DNA of 64,000 bases from Closterium sp. NIES-65 (Eukaryota; Streptophyta; Zygnematophyceae; Desmidiales; Closteriaceae): positions 62,001 through 126,000 of the forward strand of contig CANXME010002525.1 of assembly GCA_948144175.1 (NCBI GenBank). Reading direction: 5' to 3'. The translations under genes were made by a program, and so were the position numbers. Positions 21,165-31,300 of the stretch are shown one piece after another. A model generated the notes under the pieces. It was not told where the DNA came from. It did not search any database and saw only the letters and a list, made by a program, of their open reading frames with translations. Each line of letters opens with the position of its first letter. Position 1 is the first letter of the stretch.

Positions 21165-24100
21165 ATGACGCGGTTCCACCTCCTCCAGCGGTTCTGCCGC
21201 CGTGGATCGCGCCGCGATACCCGCCACAGCGATGTTGCCAACGGAGTGTGGAACCGCGTGATTCGCGCGGAAAGCACGGCTTGCAGCAGTGCTGCCGCTA
21301 CCAGCGCTAGCAGCACCGGTGGCTGCTCCACCATTAGGATCAATGGCTGTGATGGCGGAGCAGGGTTGATCGGTGGATCTGGACCGTCCAGATGGGACCA
21401 TCGGCATCAGGCTGGGCTGCTGGGCTCGATCAGATTTGATCTCCTCCCACGAGTCGAATCTTCTGATCGCGAGTCTTGTCACGAGCCTAGCACAGCCACG
21501 TCAGCAGATCCGCGTCAGCATAGGACCGCGTCGCTAATCCCGTCCGCTTCTTGCGCCGCCAGCTCCACATTAGAGGGTCCTTTCCCGTGGAATGAAGCAA
21601 CGGCGGAATTCTCCGCTCCCCAGTTCCGCTTTTCCGCGCCACCCCCGTTTTCCGCCTCTTCCGCCAGCCCTCTTCCCCCCTTCCGTTCCGCCGCCTCCCC
21701 CTCCTCCCCGCCGCATCTCGCTTTCTTTCGTTCCGCTTCCGCAACTTCCGCCTTTCTGCCCGGAAGCTTCGCCTTCTCGGCCGCCGGGTTTCACTCCTCT
21801 GCTACTTCCGCGAATGGCGCCGCAATCGGCGGCGCCTCCGGCTCTAACACTAGCGACGAAAGCAGCAGCCAAAATGCAGCCAGCGAGTCCGTTTTGTCTG
21901 ACGTGCCGCTTCCCTCCGGTGCTGATGTCAGCGGCGCGGTATTAGGCGACGGTGCCGCTGACGTCATCAGTGCTGCCACGTCGGACCTGGGGGTGACAGT
22001 GGGGTCTGAGCTGGCAGCGGCGGCGGCGCACTGCTCGGCGCCCATTGCCGCGTTGCAGCAGCTGATTGGTGCAGTGCATGACGTGGCAGGCCTGCCCTGG
22101 TGAGTGAGTGACGTGTCATGTGTTTATTCGGTCTTGCCCAAAGCATTGTTCATGCACTGGAGCCAGGCGAGCACCCCGTTATTGTGTTGTGATCCTCTCG
22201 TTATAATCACAGGTGGCTTTCTATAGCAGCAGCAACGGTGGGGATCAGGCTCATCCTGCTGCCTGCATTTGTCTACCAAGTCAGATCAACGGTCAAGATG
22301 GCTGTGAGTGTCAGATCAACGGTCAAAACGACAATGGGTTCAGCTGCGAGCTGCAGCACAACATACAATATTTCATCATCAAAAGTCCTCAGCTTTTGCT
22401 TCATTCTCAGCTTTTGCATCATCTCACATCATCTCACATCATCTCACATCATCTCACATCATCTCACATCATCTCACATCATCTCACATCATGAGCCTCA
22501 TACTCGCTGCTCCTTTTTTACTTTCTCCTTTTGACTCCCCGTGCCTTTTTCTTGCATCTACCCCTCTTTCTTTTTCTTGCATCTACCCCTCTTTCTTTTT
22601 CTTGCATCTACCCCTCTTTCTTTTTCTTGCATCTACCCCTCTTTGTTTTTCTGTTTTACCGTGCCCTTCATTCGTTTGTCATTCCCCCCTCTCTCCCCTT
22701 CTCTCTACCTCTTTCTGCCTCCCTCCAATCCCAACCAAAAACCAAACCCAACCCAACCGCACCCCACCCCTCACCACCAGCTCATCAAGCCAGAGATGGA
22801 GCGACTGTTGAACAAAGTCAAGGCCGCTGTGAGTCGCTCTGCCCTTCTCCTCCTCTCTCCTCCCACCTCTCTCCTCCTGTCCCCTCCCTCCTCTCTCTTC
22901 TCTCCTCTCTCCTCCTCTCCCCCTCCTCTATTGTTACCCATTTCTCTCCCACCCCTTCTCCGCAATGCGTTAGTTACATTGCCCGCTAACCTCAGGGCCC
23001 CCCTCTATAAAGCTCTAACGTTTCTGTGTGAAACCTCAACCGGTGACTTTTGAGTCGATTCAAAAGTCAACTCGTTGCGTTGCTCCCCAACCCCAGGCCC
23101 CCTTTTATAATGCTTCAAACCGTACAGATTAAACCTCGACCTGTGTTTCTGCCAAACCCCCTCCTCATCACCCTCATCACCCTCATCACCTCATGCATCA
23201 CAGGGGTACGACACAGAGGCAGTTGCTCACTGCAATGGCAAGATGCAAGATGCAAGATGCAAGATGCAAGATGCAAGATGCAAGATGCAAGATGCAAGAT
23301 GCAAGATGCAAGATGCAAGATGCAAGATGCAAGATGCAAGATGCAAGATGCAAGATGCAAGATGCAAGATGCAAGATGCAAGATGCAAGATGCAAGCGGC
23401 AAGAGCTGATCTGTCCGTCCCTTCCTTCTCCTCCCCTCTCCCTCTCCCTTCCCCCTCCCTCTCCCCTCCCCCCCCCCCCCCCCCTCTCCCCTCCTCCCCC
23501 CTTATGATTCATCGCAGGGCTACGACACGGAGGCAGTGGCTCACTACAATGGCAAGATGCAAGCGCTGCTAAAGAAGTAGGTGCTCTCGAGTCACTGTGC
23601 TCGAGCTTGTGCTTGTGCTTTTGCTCTGTGCTTGTGCTTGAACTCGAGCTTGTGCTTTTCCTCTTTTCCCCGTCAGATTGTGAGTTTGTCATTTAAGATT
23701 TTGTTTCTTCATATTGATGACTACCTTAAAACCTCTGAAATTTCCTTGTATAGAAAGGCGGTATGTCCCATACCCTAAACCCTTCTCCCTGTTTTTGAGG
23801 CGCCTTAAAAGTCGTTTTGAGGCGCCTCAAAATATTTCTCTGTGTACAAGCGCTGTGTGTCCCATACCCATACCCTTCTCCCCATTCCTGGCCAGACCAT
23901 AGCCACACCGCACCTGCGTACTCCTTCCTCCCATCCCTACCATCTGAGGTGACTTTTGAGTCGACTCAAAAGTCATTCCTGACCAGACCATAGCCACACC
24001 GCACCTGCGTACTCCTTTCCTCCCATCCCTACCATCTGAGTACTCCTTCCTCCCATCCCTACCATCTGAGTAGTCCTCCCTAAACCTCCAAAACCCCGAA

Positions 24101-27100
24101 ACCCTTAAACCCGAACCTCTTGAAACTGTAAACCCCCGAAACCTGAAACCTCCGAAACCCTTCTCCTGTGATGGATTTGACGCGTCAAGCCTCATTGACG
24201 CTTGCGCCTTCCCTCCCTCCCTGGCTGGCCTGCTGCCGTGTGTGATTAGCCGATTTTTGAGTCGACTAAAAAATCGACTAATCACACATTCCTGTGATGG
24301 ATTTGACGCGTCAAGCCTCATTGACGCTTGCACCTTCCCTCCCTCCCTGGCTGGCCTGCTGCCGTGTGTGATTAGTCGATTTTTGAGTCGACTGAAAAAT
24401 CGTCTAATCACACATTTCTGTGATGGATTTGACGCGTCAAGCCTCATTGACGCTTGCGCCTTCCCTCCCTCCCTGGCCTGCCTTCCCTCCCTGGCCTGCC
24501 TGCCTCCCCCTCTCCCCTCCTTCGACACATCTATCCTTCCCTCCTCCCATTGCTCCTCGGCTCTTATTCTCCTTCCCTTCCTGGGCTTCTCCCTGTCTCC
24601 TGTTGCACCCCCCTTTCCCCCCTGTTGCTCCCCCCTCCCCCCAGACACAACACCACGCCCTTTGCTCCTCTCCTCGGGATCTTCCTGCAAGCGCCCATCT
24701 TCATCGGTTTCTATTTCGCTGTACGTATTTTGCACTTGCACTTGCACTTGTTCTTCCCCCCTTCTCTTCTTGCTGTACCGAGGTGACTTCAAAGTCGATC
24801 CAAAATAAACCAAGGTGACTATTGAGTTGACTCAAAACGCACTTGCACTTGCTCTTTCTCTTCCCCCTTTCTCTTCTTGCTGTTTGCGTACCGTGCACTT
24901 GCTGCACTTGCTGAGTCGACTCAAAAGTCATTTTGCTGTACGTGTTTTGCACTTGCACTTGCTCTTTCTCTTCCCCCTTTCTCTTCTTGCTGTACGCGTA
25001 CCGTGCACCTGCTGCTCATCCCTGATTCACACTTCGCTGGTTGCCTGCATAAGCTCTTCTCTTGAGTCGACTCAAAAGTTGTACGCTTATTGTGCACGCG
25101 CTGCACTTCGCTGGTTGCATGCATAAGCTCTTCTCTTCTGATCGCCTGCAATGCAAGCGCTTCGTCATTCAGTCTCAGGCCAAGCCTTCTCTGCTTCAAG
25201 TTTTGAGTCGACTCAAAACTCGACTCATTTTGAGTCGACTCAAAACTCGACTCATTTTGAGTCGACTCAAAACTCGACTCATTTTGAGTCGACTCAAAAC
25301 TCGACTCATTTTGAGTCGACTCAAAACTCGACTCATTTTGAGTCGACTCAAAACTCGACTCATTTTGAGTCGACTCAAAACTCGTCGTTCAGTCTCAGGC
25401 CAGGCCTTCTCTGCTTCACTTCGAAATTTCTCAGAAAACACTTCCTTTAGTCCTTTTGCCGCAGAGAAAAATAGGTTCGACCCAGATCCAACAGACTTAA
25501 CTCGTCCTAATCTTTGAGATTTCTCAGAGAATGCTTCCTTAAGACCGTTCCTCAACCCCCCTTCTCCCTGTCCTCCTCCCCCTTTCCCTATCCTCCTCCC
25601 CCTTTCCCTATCCTCCTCCCCCTTTCCTATCCTCGTCCCCCTTTCCCTATCCTCCTCCCCCTTTCCCTATCCTCCTGTTGCAGATCACAGGAATGGCGGA
25701 GCACATGCCATCGTTCGCAACAGGGGGAGCTTTCTGGTTCACCGACCTCAGTACACCTGATCCCACCTATCTGCTGCCTCTCATGTCCTCTGCTGGCATC
25801 CTGGCTGCTGTGGAGGTATGTCGTTTTCTGCAAAGCTCACCTCACCTCACCTCACCTCACCTCACCTCACCTCACCTCACCTCACCTCACCCCACCCCAC
25901 CTCACTTCACCTCACCTCACCTCACTTCACACCTCACCTACCTGCTTCTTCTCCTGTCCTCGCACCCTCGCTCCTGTCCCTTGCACCCCTTGCACCTCCC
26001 CCCTTCTCAGCTGCATTTCTATTTTTCAATCCTTTACAGGTGAAGTGAGGTGCGGTGCGGTTTAATCCTTTGCATGCCTCTCTTGTATTCCAGCTGAACG
26101 CAGCAGAGGGCATGGAGGGAGCACCCAATGCAGCGCAGATGAAGTGGTTCATGCGAGGGCTTGCTGTGACCATGGTGCCGCTCACTGTCACGTTCCCTAA
26201 GGTAACGCATGTCTGCTTACTGTCGCCTTCCCTAAGGTAACTTTCTCTCACACTGTCACGCTCCTTGCTGTCACATTCTCCAAAGCAAGTTGTTTTGAGG
26301 CAGCGCAACTGAAGTGGTTTATTATGAAAGGATTGGCTGTAAACCATGGTGCCTCTTACTGTCACGTTCCCTAAGGTTGTACACTGCCATGCCACTCATG
26401 TTACTTGCTGTCACGTTCCTTAAGGTTGTACAGTGTGACACTACGTAATGTACACTGCCATGCCGCTCATGTCACACTACGTACAGTGACGTTGTTACTT
26501 GCTGTCACGTTCTGTAAGGTAACTTGTTCTGAGCCGCGTTAAAGGAAGAGCAGTGCTGATGGTTAATGAGAGGAGTGGCTGGCTGGGACTATGGTGCTGC
26601 TGACTGTCTGCTTCGAGTCGACTCAAAAGCTGGTTGATGAGAGGAGTGGGTGGGACTATGGTGCTGCTTCGTCCATTCAACTACTCCAGCCCTTCGAACA
26701 TGAGTCAAGGTGACCCAGTGGCTGGGACTATGGTGCTGCTTACTGTCATGTTCCCTAGGGTAGCATCAATTGTGATGTTTGCTAGATATGCACATGTGTT
26801 CCTGTGCTCATTCATTGTCAGTAAACCTAATGTATTCATATGTGTACTTGCAGTGTGCTTTTTTCTTCAGTGCGTTGGTTTTTTTCTCCTTCTTCTTAGA
26901 TTATTCTTAGCTGCCTTTTCTATTAATTTTTTGTTTTTCTCTTTTTTTACTGCAGGCTGTGTTCTGCTACTGGATCACCACCAACGTCTTCTCTCTTGTC
27001 CAGGGCCTAGGTACGTGTGTAGTGATAAACGGGATGACGTTTGAGTCGACTCAACTGTCACCAGGTGTTGCTGCAGGCTGTGTAGGCTGTGTTCTGCTAC

Positions 27101-27539
27101 TGGATCACCACCAACGTCTTTTCTCTTGTCCAAGGTCTTGGTACGTGCGTAGTGATGATCGTGCTTGTATAATTTGGCTGAGTCAGATATTCCTCATACA
27201 CCTTACCTTACGTCATTCGCAATATAGCCTCTGTTTTTTTTTTTTTTTTGGTGCTCCCTTGTGGTCCTTGTTTGGTGTGAATTGATTACCTTGTTGTCAT
27301 TCACTTCCCTACTAACATCCAATTTCTTTCTTTCGCTGTCTCTTTTCTCAGGTCTTAAGCGCCCTGGGGTGCGGAAGGCTCTTGGGATCCCTACTCTTAA
27401 GCCTCCGTCATCGAATGCGTCTCCTGGAAGTGCCTCTCTGGGATTACCTGTGACGCAAACATCTGCCCTTCCTCCTAAAGCAGCCGCAACAACGAGAGGG
27501 AACACAAGAAGACCACCGTCAAAACGGAGAACAAGGTGA
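21165..27539 (+). CDS. OXA1: Mitochondrial OXA1-type membrane protein insertase
   Basis: Nine exons in consistent phase: 21165-22099, 22213-22303, 22781-22828, 23518-23576, 24645-24720, 25684-25815, 26094-26201, 26956-27010 (or 27086-27140), 27352-27539; 563 residues. The N-terminus MTRFHLLQRFCRRGSRRD is Arg-rich with no acids at first, like a mitochondrial presequence, followed by a long Ser/Ala/Pro region. The insertase core shows GLPWWLSIAAATVGIRLIL, KHNTTPFAPLLGIFLQAP, GGAFWFTDLSTPDPTYLLPL, ELNAAEGMEG, VPLTVTFPKAVFCYWITTN and FSLVQGLGLKRPGVRK, the classic five-helix OXA1/YidC pattern. OXA1 inserts mitochondrially encoded and some imported proteins into the inner membrane; the basic C-terminus (SKRRTR) would contact the ribosome. 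The KRPGVRK segment fits mitochondrial OXA1 better than plastid ALB3. Its introns are full of echoes of its own exons and of short palindromes. Confidence 0.9.
22418..22492 (+). repeat. 10-bp tandem repeat (ATCTCACATC)n
   Basis: Seven or so perfect ATCTCACATC units in OXA1 intron 2, followed at 22544-22645 by four copies of a roughly 24-bp pyrimidine-rich unit (TTTTCTTGCATCTACCCCTC). Confidence 0.9.
23044..23069. repeat. 26-bp palindrome, TCGA centre
   Basis: Arms TGACTTTTGAG / TTCAAAAGTCA around TCGA (23055-23058), one mismatch. Flanked by diverged direct repeats (left from about 22966, right from about 23076; both contain GCGTT...CAGGCCCCC...AAACCTCRACC...GTG). Confidence 0.75.
23204..23396 (+). 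repeat. Echo of OXA1 exon 4 grown into (AAGATGC)n
   Basis: After a good acceptor (CATCACAG) lies a copy of the first 33 bases of exon 4 (GGGTACGACACAGAGGC ... AATGGCAAGATGC). Its last seven bases, AAGATGC, are then repeated about 22 times without interruption to 23396. The intact exon follows at 23518. The microsatellite was therefore seeded from exon sequence. Confidence 0.88.
23765..23880. repeat. Paired GCGC-centre palindromes between direct repeats
   Basis: TTTTTGAGGCGCCTTAAAA (centre 23800-23803) and TTTTGAGGCGCCTCAAAA (centre 23822-23825). The left flank GTATGTCCCATACCCTAAAC and the right flank GTGTGTCCCATACCCATACC are direct copies of each other. Confidence 0.8.
23883..24040. repeat. 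67-bp direct repeat split by a 26-bp palindrome
   Basis: Copies at 23883-23949 and 23974-24040 are nearly identical. Between them lies a perfect palindrome (23950-23975, arm TGACTTTTGAG, centre TCGA). There is no spacer on either side beyond one or two shared bases. Confidence 0.9.
24163..24480. repeat. A-P-A-P-A array: 75-bp repeat and 50-bp palindromes
   Basis: A unit starting TCTGTGATGGATTTGACGCG occurs three times. Between copies 1/2 and 2/3 stand two palindromes (24239-24288 and 24365-24414), each with 23-nt arms and two mismatches around a TCGA centre (arm GATTAGTCGATTTTTGAG or a close variant). Confidence 0.9.
24723..25136. repeat. Chain of direct repeats with TCGA palindromes
   Basis: A unit built of TTGCACTTGCACTTG, CTTCCCCCTTTCTCTTCTTG and GCGTACCGTGCAC repeats three times. 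Palindromes or degenerate versions sit at each joint: centres near 24795, 24827, 24916-24919 and 25067-25070. The last one separates 33-bp copies at 25029-25061 and 25104-25136. Confidence 0.8.
25162..25417. repeat. Seven-fold palindrome array between direct repeats
   Basis: Seven 27-bp units from 25201 to about 25381, each TTTTGAGTCGACTCAAAA plus a 9-bp linker CTCGACTCA. The array is bracketed by 36-bp direct repeats at 25162-25197 and 25382-25417 (TCGTCATTCAGTCTCAGGCC and matching). Confidence 0.93.
25838..25936 (+). repeat. (CTCAC)n microsatellite
   Basis: About 20 CTCAC units with a few CCCAC and TTCAC variants in OXA1 intron 6. A (CCCCTTTCCCTATCCTCCT)n pyrimidine tract at 25565-25680 precedes exon 6. 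Confidence 0.88.
26296..26765 (+). repeat. Echoes of OXA1 exon 7
   Basis: Pieces of exon 7 and its donor recur downstream in intron 7: near 26300-26378 (GAAGTGGTTTATTATGAAAG ... ACGTTCCCTAAGG), and shorter pieces with GGGACTATGGTGCTGCT at about 26585, 26653 and 26725. A TCGA palindrome (centre 26618-26621) separates the direct copies at about 26561 and 26632 (GGTTRATGAGAGGAGTGG). Confidence 0.78.
26956..27140 (+). repeat. Duplicated OXA1 exon 8 (8a, 8b)
   Basis: Exon 8a (26956-27010) and exon 8b (27086-27140) are each 55 bp with an AG acceptor and GTACGTG donor, and encode the same 18 residues (AVFCYWITTNVFSLVQGL). They differ at four bases, all synonymous. Using both would shift the frame, so they are mutually exclusive. 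A degenerate TCGA palindrome (centre 27046-27049) lies between them. Confidence 0.85.
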
Positions 27540-28338
27540 TGTAGTGGAATTAAATGTTGAGGACCTCTCTAGCATTTGTGGTAAATTTTCCTGAGGATAA
27601 AATATTTTTGTAGAATTATTGCATATGAGCTTCCTATCCGACTTCGAAGAATCGCACCCGTTCGAATAATAAATATCGACACTTCTTATCGGGAAGGTGT
27701 GTCAGCAAGGCTCTCGGCTGCCACGTCATCTCGATACTTTTGAAGCTCGAAGACATCCAAGGAGATCTTCCCAAGCAGGAGGTGTTCCGAGAAAGAGTGC
27801 CGCGAGATGGCGCAGAGAAAGACACGCTGCGATGTGCACAGAGCATGAGATACAAAGCTGCACTGAACTTCTTGAATACGGCACAAAGCACTTCCAAACT
27901 TCTGTGCACACCTCTAATCCATGTGCTCGGCTGTACGACAGGCAAAAAAATTACCGCTAAACACGCCCGCGCACATTCTGATCTCAGAAAATTCCGAGAG
28001 TGAAACTAGTATCAAGCTGTTACCACACCTCAGTCTCCAGACAGACTCAGCTCTACTGATTTGTGGTCTCAGGTTAGGCAGAGTTTCCGAGGGGATACAT
28101 AGCCTAGCAGTCACTTCACTCACCACCACTAACCAGCAGAATTTTAGAGACTGCTTTCGTCTTCGTGGGTGTGGAAAAGTTTCAAGACTTATCAGAAAAC
28201 GCACCTTACGTGTACGCGAGATTGATCGAATTAGGCTCGTGAATGAACAGAGCACAGGAAATAAAAGAGCATCTACGCGTTAGATACTAATCTTTCCAGC
28301 CCGCACCATTTCTTTCCTGCTTAGAACTTAAGCAAAGG
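27540..28338. other. Intergenic between OXA1 and the CGL160-like gene
   Basis: Holds OXA1 3' UTR and the 5' region of the next gene. Open frames here on both strands have no recognisable family, splice logic or start context. Confidence 0.45.
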
Positions 28339-31300
28339 ATGGCATTGCTAAGAGCATCCGGCTTGCAACTGCGGCTAAACGTCAGCCCATCGATACAATG
28401 CGTAAGTGTCACATACGGTTCCTCCGATCCATCCCATTTCTTTCCATTCACACCTTCTGATACGAAGCTGAAGTTACGCAAGCGGTTTTCTTCCCCCTGT
28501 TTGGAAAATATTCATTGGACGGACCTCGACCGCGTTTTGGGGGTGCTTGTTAGTAAGAACAACCTCCCTTGCTATTCTTCAATAAATTAAGTTTCAATGC
28601 TCCCCTCTTTTCAGTCACGCAGACGGCCCTCGCCTTTGTCACGCCTTTCTGTAGTCACATGCCAACTGGGCGATTCAAACGAAGGTGGGGAGTCCGTAGT
28701 GGCTCGGCCGTTCGAGGCTGAGACGGAGGCTCGGGCACAAGCCAGGCTCGCAGCTTCGGATCCGAACCGACGATACCAGGTGCGAGCAGCAGGTCCATCC
28801 TGACTGAACTAGATGCCTCTGCAGGCGGCATTTCCATGTTCTTTTTTCCGGCGTAAATACTGCAGGTTTCAGTGATTGAAAAAATCCAACTGCTGACGCG
28901 CTCACTGTTTGATAACAAATAGTCTCAGACATATGCTCATTCTCAAAGCCACCACTCCCAACCACTCCCGACCGTTGCAGGAGATGATGCAACGGAGGGA
29001 GGAGAGCCGACAACAGACCATGCGAGAGTACGGCGATGTGAGTCACTCTTGGAAGCCTGAGCCATTTTCGGTTGCATTTTAGATTTCTTAAAAACAAACA
29101 CCAAAAACCACCTGCAACAACAAACCATGCGAGAGTACGACGATGTGAGTCACTCTTGGAAGCCTGAGCCATGTTTGTTCCAAATAATTAACCCCACCCT
29201 TAAAAGCGTGAGCCAAATCCATTTCAAAGTCTTCGAGTCACCCTTGAAAGCGCGAGTCGCTATTCTCTTTCATCTCTGCCTCCCCAACCTTCTTAGTTTC
29301 CCCACTTTCCAATTCATCCGCCCGTTTTTTCCTGTACCAGCTGAAGAAGCAGTTGTCGCAGACGGCTATAGGAGTGGGGGCTGCAGGCACGCTCTACTGC
29401 TTCCTCGGAATCTCCATTCAGGTGAGAAAGTGCGAGGGTTTCTGTGAGAGTGTGTGCTTGCTGTGTGTGTTGGCAAGTGTGTTTGGGAGGTATTTGGCGA
29501 GTGCTTGTTTTGGGAGGTTGTGCGAGTACGAGTGGGTGTGTGTGTGAAAACAGGGGATGAAAGGAAAACGAGTGTGGGTGGTCGACCTCCGTGAGTGTGA
29601 GTGCGAGTTTCACGGAGTAGTTTGGCTTATTAAGTACAGAGACCGGGCTCGACCAGGTTCTGAAACGCCTCAAAACTAAAACGTTTCAATTACACCCCCC
29701 CCCCCCCCCCCCCCCCCTCCCCTCCCTCCCCCCCCCCCCACAAAAAAAAAAAAAAAAGTCAACCCCCCCAAGAAAACGAAAAAAACCCCATCCCTCCCTT
29801 GTTCTTCCCATGCGCCTCGTCCCGTCCATACTACAGACTGCCATCAGCTATGGCATCGGAAGCGCTGCCAGGTATTTTCGACTGGGTAGTGATGCTGGGG
29901 GAGGAAGGGGAGGGGAGGGGGTGAGGGGAGGGAAAGGGGTGCGGGAGGGGAGAGGTGAGAGTGTCAGCGTCCCTACTGGCTGAACCTCGCCTGTTGGTTA
30001 TTGGTTGAGGTCTCAATTGCCGATTGAGGGTTTAGGGTGTCGCTTCAGGGTATTGAATGTAGCTTTGAGATTTGGGTGTAGCTTGAGGGTGTTGGGTGCT
30101 GCGTGAGTGTTTTTGGTGTTCTTTCAGGGTTTTGTGTCACTTGAGGGTTTTGGGTGCCCATTTTGTCCTATCGTCCTTCTCCCATCGCCCATAATTGTTT
30201 CCTCCCCCTTGCCCCCTACCGCCCTTCACCCCATTGCACCCTACCAACCTTCCATCCACCCTTCTCCCCTTTCCCCTCTACCGCCCTTCTCTCCATTCCC
30301 CTTCCGCAGTTTTCCTTTTCCCCATCTCCCCCTATCTCGCGTCTCCCCAACCCCAGCTGCCTCTATCTGTTACTGCTCTTCAAGGTCAGCTGGGGGTGAC
30401 ACCCCTCACCCTCAGCCTGCTACCCCCAGACACCACTCTCATCTGCCTTGGCTCTCAAACCCCTCTGCCCCTCCCCTTCTCCCCATCTCCCACAACCAGC
30501 TACCTCTACCTGCTGCCGTTCTGCAATGACACTGGCACCTTTACACTCTTGAGGACCTGCGTGCCTGCAGCCTTTCTCAACCCTATTCCCCTTCTCCTCA
30601 TTCCCTCTCTTTCACCCTTTCCTCCCCCCCACACCCAGCTGCCTCTACCTGCTGCCGCTCTGCAATGACACTGACACCTTTTTTCTCTTGAGGGCCTGAT
30701 GCTGCAGGGTGTTTGTGAGAATTTTCAAAAACGACCTGCTGCCGCTCTGCAATGACACTGACACCTTTTCTCTCTTGAGGGCCTGCCTGCCTGCAGCCTT
30801 TCTCAACCCTATCCCCCTTCTCCTCATTCCCTCTCTTTCACCCTTTCCCCCCCCACACCCAGCTGCCTCTACCTATTGACAGCCCCTTCAACAACAACAC
30901 TGACACTATCACCCCTGCCCTGAGGACCTGCCTCTGAAACCCTCTGTGCTTCCTCCCCTATCGTCCTTCTCCCCTGCACAACCTCCCCCATCCAGCTGCC
31001 TCTACCTGCTGCTTCTCTTCTAAGGCACTGACACCATCACTCCAGAGGACCTGCCTCCGGTCTTCCTCACCCCCTGTCGCCCTTTTCCCCCCTTCTTCCT
31101 TCTCCCTTCTCCTTTCTCCCCATCTCTCCATCTCCCTTCTCCCCGTCTCCTCATCTCCCTTCTCCCCATCTCCTCATCTCCCTGCTCCCTCCCCACATCC
31201 AGCTGCCTCTACCTGCTGCTGCTACTCAACGACACTGACACCGTTGCCCCAGAGGACCTGCCTCCAGCTTTCCTCCTCACCTCCTGTCTCCCTTCTCCCC

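Noticed and set aside
23239..23396. Telomere-like or centromeric repeat
   Set aside because: AAGATGC unit derives from the adjacent exon 4 echo and is not a telomere motif.
25201..25381. Tandem transcription-factor binding sites (GAGTCGACTC)
   Set aside because: The same palindrome occurs at many loci always between direct repeats and mostly inside introns, so a structural or insertional origin explains it better; regulatory use not excluded.
27634..28283. Open frames on both strands between OXA1 and the CGL160-like gene
   Set aside because: Short, overlapping, no splice logic or recognisable motif.
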